Assembly: GCF_009982895.1 (NCBI RefSeq)
Contig: NZ_WXZL01000028.1
Span: 1 to 38,201 of the forward strand
Length of the DNA stretch: 38,201 nucleotides
Direction of reading: 5' to 3'
From: Deinococcus alpinitundrae
Lineage (GTDB): Bacteria; Deinococcota; Deinococci; Deinococcales; Deinococcaceae
Shown here: one piece after another, positions 5,875 through 13,937 of the stretch
How positions within the stretch are numbered: the stretch's first letter is position 1
How the letters are laid out: the number at the start of each line of letters is the position of its first letter
Translations under genes and position numbers: made by a program
Notes under the pieces: generated by a model
Databases searched by the model: none
Seen by the model: the letters and a program-made list of their open reading frames with translations, nothing else
Told to the model about the DNA's origin: nothing

Positions 5875-7098
5875 TCAAAGGGGACACAGGCCGTACTGGA
5901 AAGGCTTGTTGTTCGGCGTCGTGACGCTCACAGAAGTGGTATTTGCGTCAAGCTGCCAGAAATACTCCTGTGCCCCCAGGCCGGGCAGGCGGGTGAGTTT
6001 CGTCTGCTCCGTCTTGCCCCCCAGATCAACGGCCAGATTGACCTCAACCGTCTCACCGGGGAACTTCAGATAGAGGTACTGCCGCGCTCTTGGCGCGATG
6101 GGCAGGGCGTCCCCCACCTCAGCGCCTTTTGTTTCGCAGCCGCCCCGTACAGCAGGCAGCACCTGACGGTGAATCGGGATGTTGTTGTAGCCGTACCAAC
6201 CAGGCATCTCCCAGATTAGATACTTGACCGGCGCTTGCTTGCGAGCGTATTCGAGGTATTGAAGGATGGAGTTCTGATAGCCGCCGCTGCTCAACGCGGC
6301 GTTGCCCACATCCACGCCCAGCAGCTCACTCAGGTGCGGCACGAACGGGAAGATGGGATTACCGCTGAACGAGGTGCCGACCACCGTGATTTCAGGATCG
6401 CCCAGCAGCCCACCCGCTTCACTGCTCACAGGCGCGAACGATTGCAAAGGCGATTCGCCACAGATGGCTTGCACGGCAGCAACGGTCAGGCTCTTGAAAG
6501 GAGTCGCCACTCCCGTTTTTACTGTGATATCGGAGCGTTGAATCGGCTGAAAAGCTGGGTCTTGAGGCAATTGAAAATCCGGCTGGGCTTTGATGAGCGC
6601 CGCCACTGCCTCAGCAGCTTTCGCCGCCCCGCTGGGACTCCAATGCGGGTCTTGCCTCAAGAACGGATCACTGGCGTCCTGCTTCATGGCTGTGTAGAGG
6701 TTGGGGGCCAGGATGCCCGCGCCGTTCAGTGCTGCGATGGTGGCCTCGTAAGATTTGAGCGCCGTTTCAGGCTTGAAGCGCTCAAGGATCGGCGCGTTGA
6801 CCGCGAGGTGCTGCCATTCCAGCAGCCCTTTCGTCGGCGGCAGGACCATCACCAACTGAGTCCCGCCCTTCTTCAACCCCGCTGAGATGGAAGCCAGCGC
6901 CTTAAGTGAGTCAGGCGTGATGCTGTAATCCATCCTGAAATCCTGAAGTGACGGCTGATTCTGGAACACCCAGTCACCCTCGCCAATCACCAGATCAGTG
7001 GCCTTGTATGTACCGGACTGGGCAGTGAGCGGCGTTTCACAGTAGGCCAGAGCGCTGCCCATCGTTGCCGCCGCGAAGGCAAGCAGGAACCTTTTCAT
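5875..7098 (-). CDS. Secreted AlgX/AlgJ-like polysaccharide O-acetyltransferase (SGNH fold)
   Basis: The 407-residue product starts MKRFLLAFAAATMG with a signal peptide cut near residue 20, so it acts outside the inner membrane. Residues about 30-310 match the AlgX/AlgJ SGNH-like domain: GDWVF (41-45), the catalytic pair in DPHW (Asp150, His152), the nucleophile region GTSFS (241-245) and IWEMPGWYG near 295-303, the counterpart of the IWEFPER-type motif in AlgX. These proteins move acetyl groups onto alginate-like polymers in the periplasm. A C-terminal beta-rich part (about 330-407) may bind carbohydrate. GGAG stands six to seven bases before ATG. The gene follows the epimerase-like gene by ten bases. 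No MBOAT partner (AlgI-like) is in the window, so the acetyl donor or an esterase activity is open. Confidence 0.8.
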   Translation of the reverse strand: MKRFLLAFAAATMGSALAYCETPLTAQSGTYKATDLVIGEGDWVFQNQPSLQDFRMDYSITPDSLKALASISAGLKKGGTQLVMVLPPTKGLLEWQHLAVNAPILERFKPETALKSYEATIAALNGAGILAPNLYTAMKQDASDPFLRQDPHWSPSGAAKAAEAVAALIKAQPDFQLPQDPAFQPIQRSDITVKTGVATPFKSLTVAAVQAICGESPLQSFAPVSSEAGGLLGDPEITVVGTSFSGNPIFPFVPHLSELLGVDVGNAALSSGGYQNSILQYLEYARKQAPVKYLIWEMPGWYGYNNIPIHRQVLPAVRGGCETKGAEVGDALPIAPRARQYLYLKFPGETVEVNLAVDLGGKTEQTKLTRLPGLGAQEYFWQLDANTTSVSVTTPNNKPFQYGLCPL

Positions 7099-7108
7099 GC
7101 GTGCTCCA

Positions 7109-8224
7109 TTACTCTTTTGCAACATAGTCGTAAGCAGCCGGTACTTTGTAGTCGAGGGCGGCGGCATCTTGAAGCAAGCGCTCCTCATAGGATTGGAGGA
7201 TAGGGTTGTTCCCCGTCGCCTGCCGAAGCGCCCGCATCAGGTAGGTGTGAACCAAATGGTAGTAGTTGGTCAGAGGCTTGGCCCCGTAGACCTGCCGCAG
7301 ATCATAGGTTGTCCACCCGCCGATCTCGTAATACGGGAAAATGCGTTCCAGCGTGCTAATTCCGCATTTGAAAGCCTCGTCTGCATTGGCCGCCGTCGCC
7401 GCTGTTGGTGTCGTCTTTGCCCAGTCATTGATGCCCACAAGCGTGAACATGTAACCGTTCAGCGTATAGGCCGTTTTCACCGCTGAGTAACCCGGCCATT
7501 GATTCGGTTGCTTCATGTTCGGCAGGTTCGGGTACTCTTCAAACCAAACGTACCCGGCCAGTGAGGGATCAAGGTCGCTCAGATCGGTTCTTACGCCCCC
7601 ATCCTTGACGGATTTGAGTGTGAAGTCCATAGCGGTGTCGCCCCGCTTAACGTAGATGGGGTCTTTGGTCAATTCGTAAGCGCGGGCGTAAACGCTCATC
7701 GCCAAGCCCTGCATCATGCTGCTGACCCAGCCCGCTTCGTAATTCAAGAATGGAAACTCGTATCTGAAAGAGCCGTCCTCAATTTGGAAGCGGGACATCT
7801 TTTCAGTTGCGTCCAGAAACTGAACCTTGAAACCTTCTTTGATCTTTGGGTCAGTGGCAAGAAGATAGCGGCCCCAACGTCCCAGGGCATATTGGGCAAC
7901 TGTGTTCGGATTGAAATAGAAGCCGTCACCGTACTTGATTTTGGGTACGCCCATATCATCGAGTTGTACTGTAGGGCCATTTACATAACTCCGGTGGAAG
8001 CTGAAGTGCATGTAATCGCCTGTTGGTGTATGACCGCCCTTCTCCGCAAAATAGTAAGACGGTTGATTGAAGCTCTTGAGGATGCCAAAACCCAGCTTCA
8101 CCTCCTGCGGATAGGCAGTGGTGTTCATGTCCCACTTGGGCCACTTTTCGTTTCCTGTCACCTGACAGAGCGGGGCGGCGGCAGCGGTGCCCACCAAGGC
8201 AAGCAGGAGTGTGAGTCGTTTCAT
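7109..8224 (-). CDS. Secreted D-glucuronyl C5-epimerase-like protein
   Basis: The 371-residue product has a signal peptide (MKRLTLLLALVGTAAA). The rest matches the C-terminal alpha-barrel domain of D-glucuronyl C5-epimerases: NPNTVAQYALG (105-115), GWVSSMMQGLAMSVYARAY (165-183), LNGYMFTLVGI (255-265), GGWTTYDLR (302-310) and NYYHLVHTYLMRAL (320-333). Enzymes of this family invert C5 of glucuronic acid within a polymer (heparosan in animals). Export suggests it acts on a surface polysaccharide. It lies 15 bases after the tail-fibre fragment and 10 bases before the AlgX-like gene with no terminator between, so it is part of the late phage operon. The substrate is unknown, and a lyase activity from the same fold is possible. 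Confidence 0.8.
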   Translation of the reverse strand: MKRLTLLLALVGTAAAAPLCQVTGNEKWPKWDMNTTAYPQEVKLGFGILKSFNQPSYYFAEKGGHTPTGDYMHFSFHRSYVNGPTVQLDDMGVPKIKYGDGFYFNPNTVAQYALGRWGRYLLATDPKIKEGFKVQFLDATEKMSRFQIEDGSFRYEFPFLNYEAGWVSSMMQGLAMSVYARAYELTKDPIYVKRGDTAMDFTLKSVKDGGVRTDLSDLDPSLAGYVWFEEYPNLPNMKQPNQWPGYSAVKTAYTLNGYMFTLVGINDWAKTTPTAATAANADEAFKCGISTLERIFPYYEIGGWTTYDLRQVYGAKPLTNYYHLVHTYLMRALRQATGNNPILQSYEERLLQDAAALDYKVPAAYDYVAKE

Positions 8225-8239
8225 GTGGCGCTCAGTTTA

Positions 8240-8908
8240 TCAAACGGTTGTTCCCGTCGCGTCCACCCAGACTGGCGTGGCCGAAGCCGTCTTGACCCAA
8301 ATCGGCTTGTTCAAGGTGGTGTCGTAGTAGGGCATGCCGACATACAGGTACGGCACGGTGGTTGTCGTCGGGCGATTGGCGGTTGTGCCGCTTCTGCCCA
8401 CGTTAAGCTGCCAAGTGCCATCGGGTGCGTCCAAATATGTCGAGTAGGCGCGAAACTTGACTCCCTTGAGGCGGTTGCCAGTGATGGTGGAACCAAACCC
8501 GATCCAGTCCAGATTATTGCGGGCCGCAGAGCTGCGGATATAGAAGATGTTCTCACCCACAGCCGGGTTGTCGGTGAAGGTTGACATCACCCAGCCATTG
8601 TTGAATTGCAGCGGAGAGCCGTTGGTGAACACGAATGCGCCGCTCATTGTGCTGCCCGCCCTGCTTACCGGATCAACCACGCCGTTGATTGCGCCCACCC
8701 CATACGCGCCGACCAGCGCACCCACATAATCCCAGGTCACGGTGCCGTCTGTGGCGGAGCCGGTGGTGTGGGTCGGGGCAGTCGCGCTGCTCGTTCCAGC
8801 CACCGAGCAGCGGTAGACGCGGGTGGTGGTGTTGACGGTCTGCCCCAACGTGTAGGCGGTGGTTGCCGTCCACGTCAACTGCCCCATGTACCCGCCGCCC
8901 GTGACCAC
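8240..8908 (-). CDS. C-terminal tail-fibre part, downstream of an amber codon
   Basis: From GTG 8908 the frame gives 222 residues. ATG 8887 is another possible start. The pattern TAYTLGQTV...YRCSVAGTSSATAPTHTTGSATDGTVTW is the small carbohydrate-binding-like module found in many phage tail fibres. The end (YVGMPYYDTTLNKPIWVKT, PVWVDATG) is also typical of fibre tips. The frame is open without a break back to the TAG that ends the tailspike gene, in the same phase. The 15 codons between TAG and GTG look coding (NPLAGTFEKYV, 13 of 15 with G or C in third position). It is therefore probably the C-terminal part of one tailspike separated by a nonsense codon. Independent translation from GTG or ATG is possible, with no strong ribosome site. 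Confidence 0.75.
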   Translation of the reverse strand: MVTGGGYMGQLTWTATTAYTLGQTVNTTTRVYRCSVAGTSSATAPTHTTGSATDGTVTWDYVGALVGAYGVGAINGVVDPVSRAGSTMSGAFVFTNGSPLQFNNGWVMSTFTDNPAVGENIFYIRSSAARNNLDWIGFGSTITGNRLKGVKFRAYSTYLDAPDGTWQLNVGRSGTTANRPTTTTVPYLYVGMPYYDTTLNKPIWVKTASATPVWVDATGTTV

Positions 8909-8953
8909 GTACTTCTCAAACGTCCCGGCCAGCGGGTTGGTCGCCTTGATTTC

Positions 8954-8956
8954 CTA
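8954..8956 (-). other. In-frame amber codon within the tailspike reading frame
   Basis: TAG sits between the 746-codon tailspike frame and 238 further in-frame codons that look coding. A single base change from CAG or TGG would explain it. Translational readthrough or a true gene boundary are the alternatives. Confidence 0.7.
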
Positions 8957-11194
8957 GCCTGCCACATACGGCACGGTGTCATTCGGTGGGACAGCGCCGT
9001 TAAGCGTCTGAAGGGGCGTGAACCCGCGTCCTTTGCGGCCCAGTGCCGGAATCGTCGGTGAGGCATACCACGTCAGGGCGTTCACCCGGTCAAGTTCGGC
9101 CAGTTCCCCAGTGATGCGGGCGTTCAGTACCGTGCCATCTGCCTTGTAGCGCGGCAGAGTCAAGTCTGAGAGTTCCACCGTCCCGGCAATCGCCTCGTAG
9201 AGTGAGTAGTCGGGGTTGCCCGCTCCCACGTCGAACCTACCGGAAAGCCGGATCACTTGCCCAGTGTTCTCAGCGTAAATCATGTTGCGCTGGTCACTGC
9301 TGCCGCTCAGGCCGGTCAGGTCGAGGTTGCTGCCCACCACATCCCAGTCCAGCAGTTCGATGCGCCCACCCGAAACGGGCTGGAGCATCTGGATGGTCGA
9401 GGTCTTGCTGTTCCTGGCCTTGTTGCCGCGCCCACGCCCGGTCGCGTTGCGGAAGCTGTACGCCATGCCGCCCGAATCCTCGGTTTCGTTACTGTCGAAC
9501 TTGATGTCACGGACTGTGTCGATTTCCATACCGCCCAGACAGCTGCGGTTGACGTTGTTGCTGATGGTCGGATTGAGGAAGTAGCTCTGCGGCACGACGT
9601 TGCCGCCTTCATCCAAGCCGCCGTAAATGGAGGACACCACAAAAGCCCAGTTACCAGTGTTGGCGGCGCGGTTGCCAGTCAAGACAAGATTCTTTTTGCT
9701 GTTGCCCCGGTTGGCAAAGCTGGCCTGCACCTTGATGCCGTTCAGGATGGCGCGGAAAACCCTGTTTCGCGTCACCGTCATGTCGTTGCCGGGATTGAGG
9801 TACATGCAGTGCTGGCCCATGATGTCGTAGACCCAGTTCAGGTCAATCAGCAGCTCGTCCCAGCCGGGGCCAGTGAAGATACCCTGAGCAGTGCGTGACA
9901 CATTACAGCGCTGGATGATGCCACCGGGTCTGCCTTCCTCGTCCCAGTTGGAGGCGAACTTGATGCCGAAGTTGTGATTGCCGTTCACTGTGATGTCGGA
10001 GGGGCCGACCACCTTCAGCCCGTCAACAATCAGCCCGGCAATGAGTTCGGCGTACAGGCCCGCATAGCCGAAGTCGGTGATCAGGCCGCCCTTGACCCGC
10101 ACATCCTGGCCGCCCATGAGCCAGAGCAGCCGACCCATGTTGCTGCTCAGGCCGGTCCATTCCCCCGCGCCAAGTCCAGCTAGGCGGGGGTTTCTGATCT
10201 CAGTATCTACGGCACCCACGAGCTTAAGGGCAGGTGTGCGGGTGGCCTGCTGCAAGATGCGCGACTGGCCCCGGAACTCGTAGACCCGGCCGAGCGGGTT
10301 GGTGGCCGTGACGGTGCCGTCTACGCTGTAATCGCCGCCAGCGAGGCCAGTGAAGATCAGGTGCTCATCTGAGTCCACTGCCATCTGCATCTTGCTGGTG
10401 TTGTCGGTCAGCGTGTCTGCCTTCACGCCAAAGTTCTCAAGGGTGTACGCAATCTTGGTCTGCGCGCCGCCCATCTCGTCCTTGATGGTCACGGAGTTTG
10501 GTCGGATGATGATGTTGGGGATGGCGTAATCGTTGTTGCTGAGGGATTCAAGCGCTGGACTGCGGGTGGCCGTTGCGCCATTGGTTGATCGGGTCCAGAC
10601 CTGACCCTGCTCAGCCCCGGTCATGATGCGGTAGTTCCCCGCCGCGCTTGGCAGAGTGGTGTGGTCGCCACCTGACCAGGGGGTAAGGTTGGCCGACGCC
10701 AGGAACTGCGCCTGCGCCTGCGCGCTATCGGCCAGCGATTGCACAGCTGCCGCATGGTCAGCATCGGCCTGCGCCTTCTTGGTGTCCAGATCGGCCAAGC
10801 CCGCGCCGAGGGCAATGAGCTGCTGCGGAGTGGCTGAAATCGCCTTCCCGACCAACATCAGCGCGTTGATGTCCAGCTCGGTCGCCGTCGGCGAGCTTAA
10901 GATCGGCTGGAACGTAATGGAGCTGATCGGCAGACCGCCCTTCCGCACCGTCAAGCGGTAGGTATCCGGGTCCGGGTCAATCCCAGGCCGCGCCGCGCCG
11001 CTCACGAAGTCGCTGTAAGTCGTGCCGTCGAACGCCTTGAGATCTCCGGTCGAATTGATGGCCGCGTCAGGAAAGCCGCTCGCTGGCGCAATGCCGTTCT
11101 GACCAATCACGCCGTGCCCGGCAGCAACGGTAATGGAGACGCTCAGGGCACTGGTGTCGCCGCCCCGGTCATGCTTGTACTTCCAGATGCTCAA
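8954..11194 (-). CDS. Tailspike with parallel beta-helix, probable depolymerase
   Basis: The 746-residue product has an N-terminal virion-attachment part (to about 120), an Ala/Gln-rich coiled stretch (about 130-165) and a large region (about 250-640) with the short Asn/Gly/Val repeats of right-handed beta-helices (GIIQRCNVSRTAQGIF, MTVTRNRVFRAILNGI, NLVLTGNRAANTGNW). Such spikes bind and cut host polysaccharide. The start is TTG at 11194, whose bases overlap the TGA of the Dit-like gene (TTGA). The reading frame ends in an amber codon and then continues in phase. Upstream of the epimerase and O-acetyltransferase genes, it suggests a uronate-type surface polymer as receptor, which is inference. 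Confidence 0.85.
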   Translation of the reverse strand: MSIWKYKHDRGGDTSALSVSITVAAGHGVIGQNGIAPASGFPDAAINSTGDLKAFDGTTYSDFVSGAARPGIDPDPDTYRLTVRKGGLPISSITFQPILSSPTATELDINALMLVGKAISATPQQLIALGAGLADLDTKKAQADADHAAAVQSLADSAQAQAQFLASANLTPWSGGDHTTLPSAAGNYRIMTGAEQGQVWTRSTNGATATRSPALESLSNNDYAIPNIIIRPNSVTIKDEMGGAQTKIAYTLENFGVKADTLTDNTSKMQMAVDSDEHLIFTGLAGGDYSVDGTVTATNPLGRVYEFRGQSRILQQATRTPALKLVGAVDTEIRNPRLAGLGAGEWTGLSSNMGRLLWLMGGQDVRVKGGLITDFGYAGLYAELIAGLIVDGLKVVGPSDITVNGNHNFGIKFASNWDEEGRPGGIIQRCNVSRTAQGIFTGPGWDELLIDLNWVYDIMGQHCMYLNPGNDMTVTRNRVFRAILNGIKVQASFANRGNSKKNLVLTGNRAANTGNWAFVVSSIYGGLDEGGNVVPQSYFLNPTISNNVNRSCLGGMEIDTVRDIKFDSNETEDSGGMAYSFRNATGRGRGNKARNSKTSTIQMLQPVSGGRIELLDWDVVGSNLDLTGLSGSSDQRNMIYAENTGQVIRLSGRFDVGAGNPDYSLYEAIAGTVELSDLTLPRYKADGTVLNARITGELAELDRVNALTWYASPTIPALGRKGRGFTPLQTLNGAVPPNDTVPYVAG

Positions 11195-11937
11195 AGTTCC
11201 CCCTCTTTCCAGGCGATAACGGCGCTGGCTCCGGCGGCAGTGATGGTCAGGCTTGACGAACCCGGTTCCAGATAGGGCAGTGGCCCCGTCACGTACAGCG
11301 CGGCGTCCACACCGTTTAGGGTCACGTCCTCACCGTCCAGCGTCAGGATTTGCCCAGCTGGGATGGTCCCGTGCCAGGTGGTCAGCCCCGCATCACTCAG
11401 GATGCTGGGATTGATGACAGCCGAACCGCCCGCCGTGATGCTCACCCGCAGATCCGCCCGCGCCTGCCCGCCAATGTTGACGATGGCCGCACTCCCGACA
11501 GCAACAGACCGACTCTTGCTCTCCTGCCAGAAGTACGGCGACTTATGCTCCACGGTGAGTTCCACCGCGCCGCCGTGTTGGGCACTTCCGGCAAAGCTGC
11601 GTGTCACCTTGCTCACTCCGGCGATGCTCAACGTCCCGCCCGGCGTGCGGCTGTAACCGCGAAACAGTGGCGCGAGGTTGGCGATTTCGCGCTGCAGGGC
11701 AAAAGCCTCGTCGTGGTTTTTGCCGTGTGTTGCGAGTCTGATGACCATCTGCCCGGCCCTCGGGCGGCGCTCGCCGATGAAGATCTTCATACCCGTGCCC
11801 GGCACATCCTCGAAGGTTCCAATTGGAACCAGATCCGGCAGTGTCTCCGTCTTCACGAAGAGCGCCTGCTCAGGGGTCCAGCGATACAGGTTCAGGAGGT
11901 CAGCCCCCTGCTCGTCTAGGAATACTCGGTCAATCAT
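11191..11937 (-). CDS. Distal tail (Dit-like) protein
   Basis: The 248-residue product resembles distal tail proteins in layout: an N-terminal beta domain (to about 135) containing a loop of the form RLATHGKNHDEAFALQREI, then a galectin-like beta-rich C-terminal half (about 140-248). Dit forms a ring joining the tail tube to the tip. The assignment rests on position (after the tape measure and hub-like genes, before the tailspike), size and beta-rich content rather than on a clear motif. The ATG at 11937 overlaps the upstream TGA (ATGA). Confidence 0.65.
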   Translation of the reverse strand: MIDRVFLDEQGADLLNLYRWTPEQALFVKTETLPDLVPIGTFEDVPGTGMKIFIGERRPRAGQMVIRLATHGKNHDEAFALQREIANLAPLFRGYSRTPGGTLSIAGVSKVTRSFAGSAQHGGAVELTVEHKSPYFWQESKSRSVAVGSAAIVNIGGQARADLRVSITAGGSAVINPSILSDAGLTTWHGTIPAGQILTLDGEDVTLNGVDAALYVTGPLPYLEPGSSSLTITAAGASAVIAWKEGEL

Positions 11938-13937
11938 GCCTGGCCTCCAGGGGTGCGGAGAATGCGCTCGACGCTCTGGAAGCCCAGGTCGAGTGCCTCG
12001 GTATCGTCTAAGGGTTGCGGCGTCCCGGCCTCGATGCTGACCGTCAGGGTGTCGAGGTCGTACACGCCCCGCGTCACATCCAGATCAACGTCCCCGTGCG
12101 CGGTATCGAAGCGGGCGATCCCGCTCACCTCTAGGCGGCGCAAGGTCTTGTACTTGCCCACCCAACTCCTGACCGGCTGCATCTTGTAGCGCAGCAGGCC
12201 GTAGGCGTAGGCGATCAGGGCGGCCTGATCAGCGATGGCCGCGCCCACCCAGCGGATCTGGTTCGGGTCGCCGGTCACGATGACCTGCGAGGCGGTGATG
12301 TCCTGCGGTGTCGCCCAGATGCGCCGCCGCCCGACTTCTGGATGCGCCGGGTCTGGGCCGTCCACATCGTCCTTGCGGGTCAGCGTCACGGCGGTGGTCA
12401 AATCCTTGAGCACCACGCCGGTCACGTTCACGTCGGTGGTCACGGTGTCTCCGGCCCGCCAGACGTACACGCCCGGCAGTCCCACCCGCACGGTCATAGG
12501 CGCTGAGAGTGGCCGTACCTGATACGGCGTGATCCCGGCGCTCGCCGTGCCCGCTGTCGCCAGCACCTGCCCCATCGCGGGCAATCCCCCTGTGCTGCTG
12601 GTTGCTGAAACGGCAGGCAGATAAACCTTCAGCGACGGCCCCGGCAGCTGGACAGCGAAGTCAAAGGCGACTGGCCGGTGGCCGGTCGCCGTGATGTAGG
12701 CATCGACGTCCGCCTGCACATACCGCAGCAGCGCCGTACTGCCGGTGAGGTTGAACTGCCGGACGCTGTTGGGGACGTAGGGAATCGTTGTCCAGGCCCC
12801 GCCGTCGATCTGATACTCCAGATCGATCACCTTTGCCGTTCCCCCGGAAGGGGTGTAGGACACCACGCCCTCGATGTTGCCCTTGCTCCCTGTCGAGGCC
12901 GTCTGGGTGATGCGCACGGTCTCCTGCTGATTCTGGGTGAGCTGCAGGCCTGCGCCCTGATTCACGGCCAGCGTGCCCGGCCCGATGCCCAGTCCATCAC
13001 CCAGATGGCCGGTCCAGTTCGGTGTCAGGGCCGTGTTGGTGGTGTGCAAGTTGAGGTTAAACGTTGGTTCGTCCGGGTGAATCACCGGAATATTGATGTC
13101 CACCGATGTCCCGGCGTACGGGTTGTTCTGGGTGGTCGTCACGCTGGCAGGCAGGCTTTCAGGCAGCCACGCTTCACCGAAGACGGCAATCTCTAGCGTG
13201 GCCTTGTACTCGAAGAAGGCCCGCACGCTGTCCGGTCTGGCGTACTCGAAGCGCACGCAGTTCTTGTACCCGTCGTGGGTGCCGGGCGGCCTGTCGGAGC
13301 GCGTGCGGGGGAAGCGGTGGGTCAAGGTGTCGGTGAGCTGATGCACCACGATCTCAGCTAGGGGATTCACGCCCCAGGTGGCCCCGGCAGCGGCGGGCAG
13401 AGCAGCGGCGAAACTGTCCCCCACGGTCTCGAACAGCGTCAGGGCATTCAGCACGGCGTTCACGTCCGCAATACTTCCCACGGTGATCCCTGGCGGCAGC
13501 ACGGCGCGGGCCAGGACCGCTTGCAGGTACGGCTTAAATCGGTCCTTGAGCGGCAGCACTGTCGTCCCATCCGCTGCGACGTCCGAGTGCCACGCCGCGT
13601 CGCCTACCCGGTCCTTGAGGCTCAGCAGCTTCACCTCGCCGCCGCCGATCTCCCAGGGTTCCTGCCCGACTTCCCCGAGGTAGATCGGCACGTCCGAGTC
13701 CGAGAGGTGCACCCGCACCCAGTCACCGGGGGCCATCCGTGAGCTGCCACGCTCAGGGACAGCGCTCAGCTTCAGGTTGCCGGAGCCGCACAGATTCCCC
13801 GGCAAGATCTCCAGATTCCCACCCAGGACGGCTAATTCACCCGGCTTGTACTCGCCAGCGGCGCGCTGGTACGCCGTTCTGTACGGCCACGCCGCCCCGG
13901 CCCGGCTGAACGTCACGTAGTAGGTCAAGAACTTCAC
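11934..13937 (-). CDS. Tail hub / tail-tip protein
   Basis: The 667-residue product begins MKFLTYYVTFSRAG and has an early beta domain with the phrase DWVRVHLSDSDVPIYLGEV (about 93-111), typical of tail hub proteins that set an OB-like barrel on the tail axis. The middle carries an alpha/beta part, and residues about 290-560 are fibronectin- or Ig-like beta strands (VSYTPSGGTAKVIDLEYQIDG). It lies between the tape measure and the Dit-like gene, which fits the tail tip. The GTG start at 13937 overlaps the tape-measure TGA (GTGA). The exact role is inferred from position. Confidence 0.65.
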   Translation of the reverse strand: MKFLTYYVTFSRAGAAWPYRTAYQRAAGEYKPGELAVLGGNLEILPGNLCGSGNLKLSAVPERGSSRMAPGDWVRVHLSDSDVPIYLGEVGQEPWEIGGGEVKLLSLKDRVGDAAWHSDVAADGTTVLPLKDRFKPYLQAVLARAVLPPGITVGSIADVNAVLNALTLFETVGDSFAAALPAAAGATWGVNPLAEIVVHQLTDTLTHRFPRTRSDRPPGTHDGYKNCVRFEYARPDSVRAFFEYKATLEIAVFGEAWLPESLPASVTTTQNNPYAGTSVDINIPVIHPDEPTFNLNLHTTNTALTPNWTGHLGDGLGIGPGTLAVNQGAGLQLTQNQQETVRITQTASTGSKGNIEGVVSYTPSGGTAKVIDLEYQIDGGAWTTIPYVPNSVRQFNLTGSTALLRYVQADVDAYITATGHRPVAFDFAVQLPGPSLKVYLPAVSATSSTGGLPAMGQVLATAGTASAGITPYQVRPLSAPMTVRVGLPGVYVWRAGDTVTTDVNVTGVVLKDLTTAVTLTRKDDVDGPDPAHPEVGRRRIWATPQDITASQVIVTGDPNQIRWVGAAIADQAALIAYAYGLLRYKMQPVRSWVGKYKTLRRLEVSGIARFDTAHGDVDLDVTRGVYDLDTLTVSIEAGTPQPLDDTEALDLGFQSVERILRTPGGQA

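Noticed and set aside
9896..9901. GTGTCA copy within the tailspike gene
   Set aside because: No start codon lies at the fixed distance, and it is inside coding sequence. The copy at 18974 in the tape measure fails in the same way.
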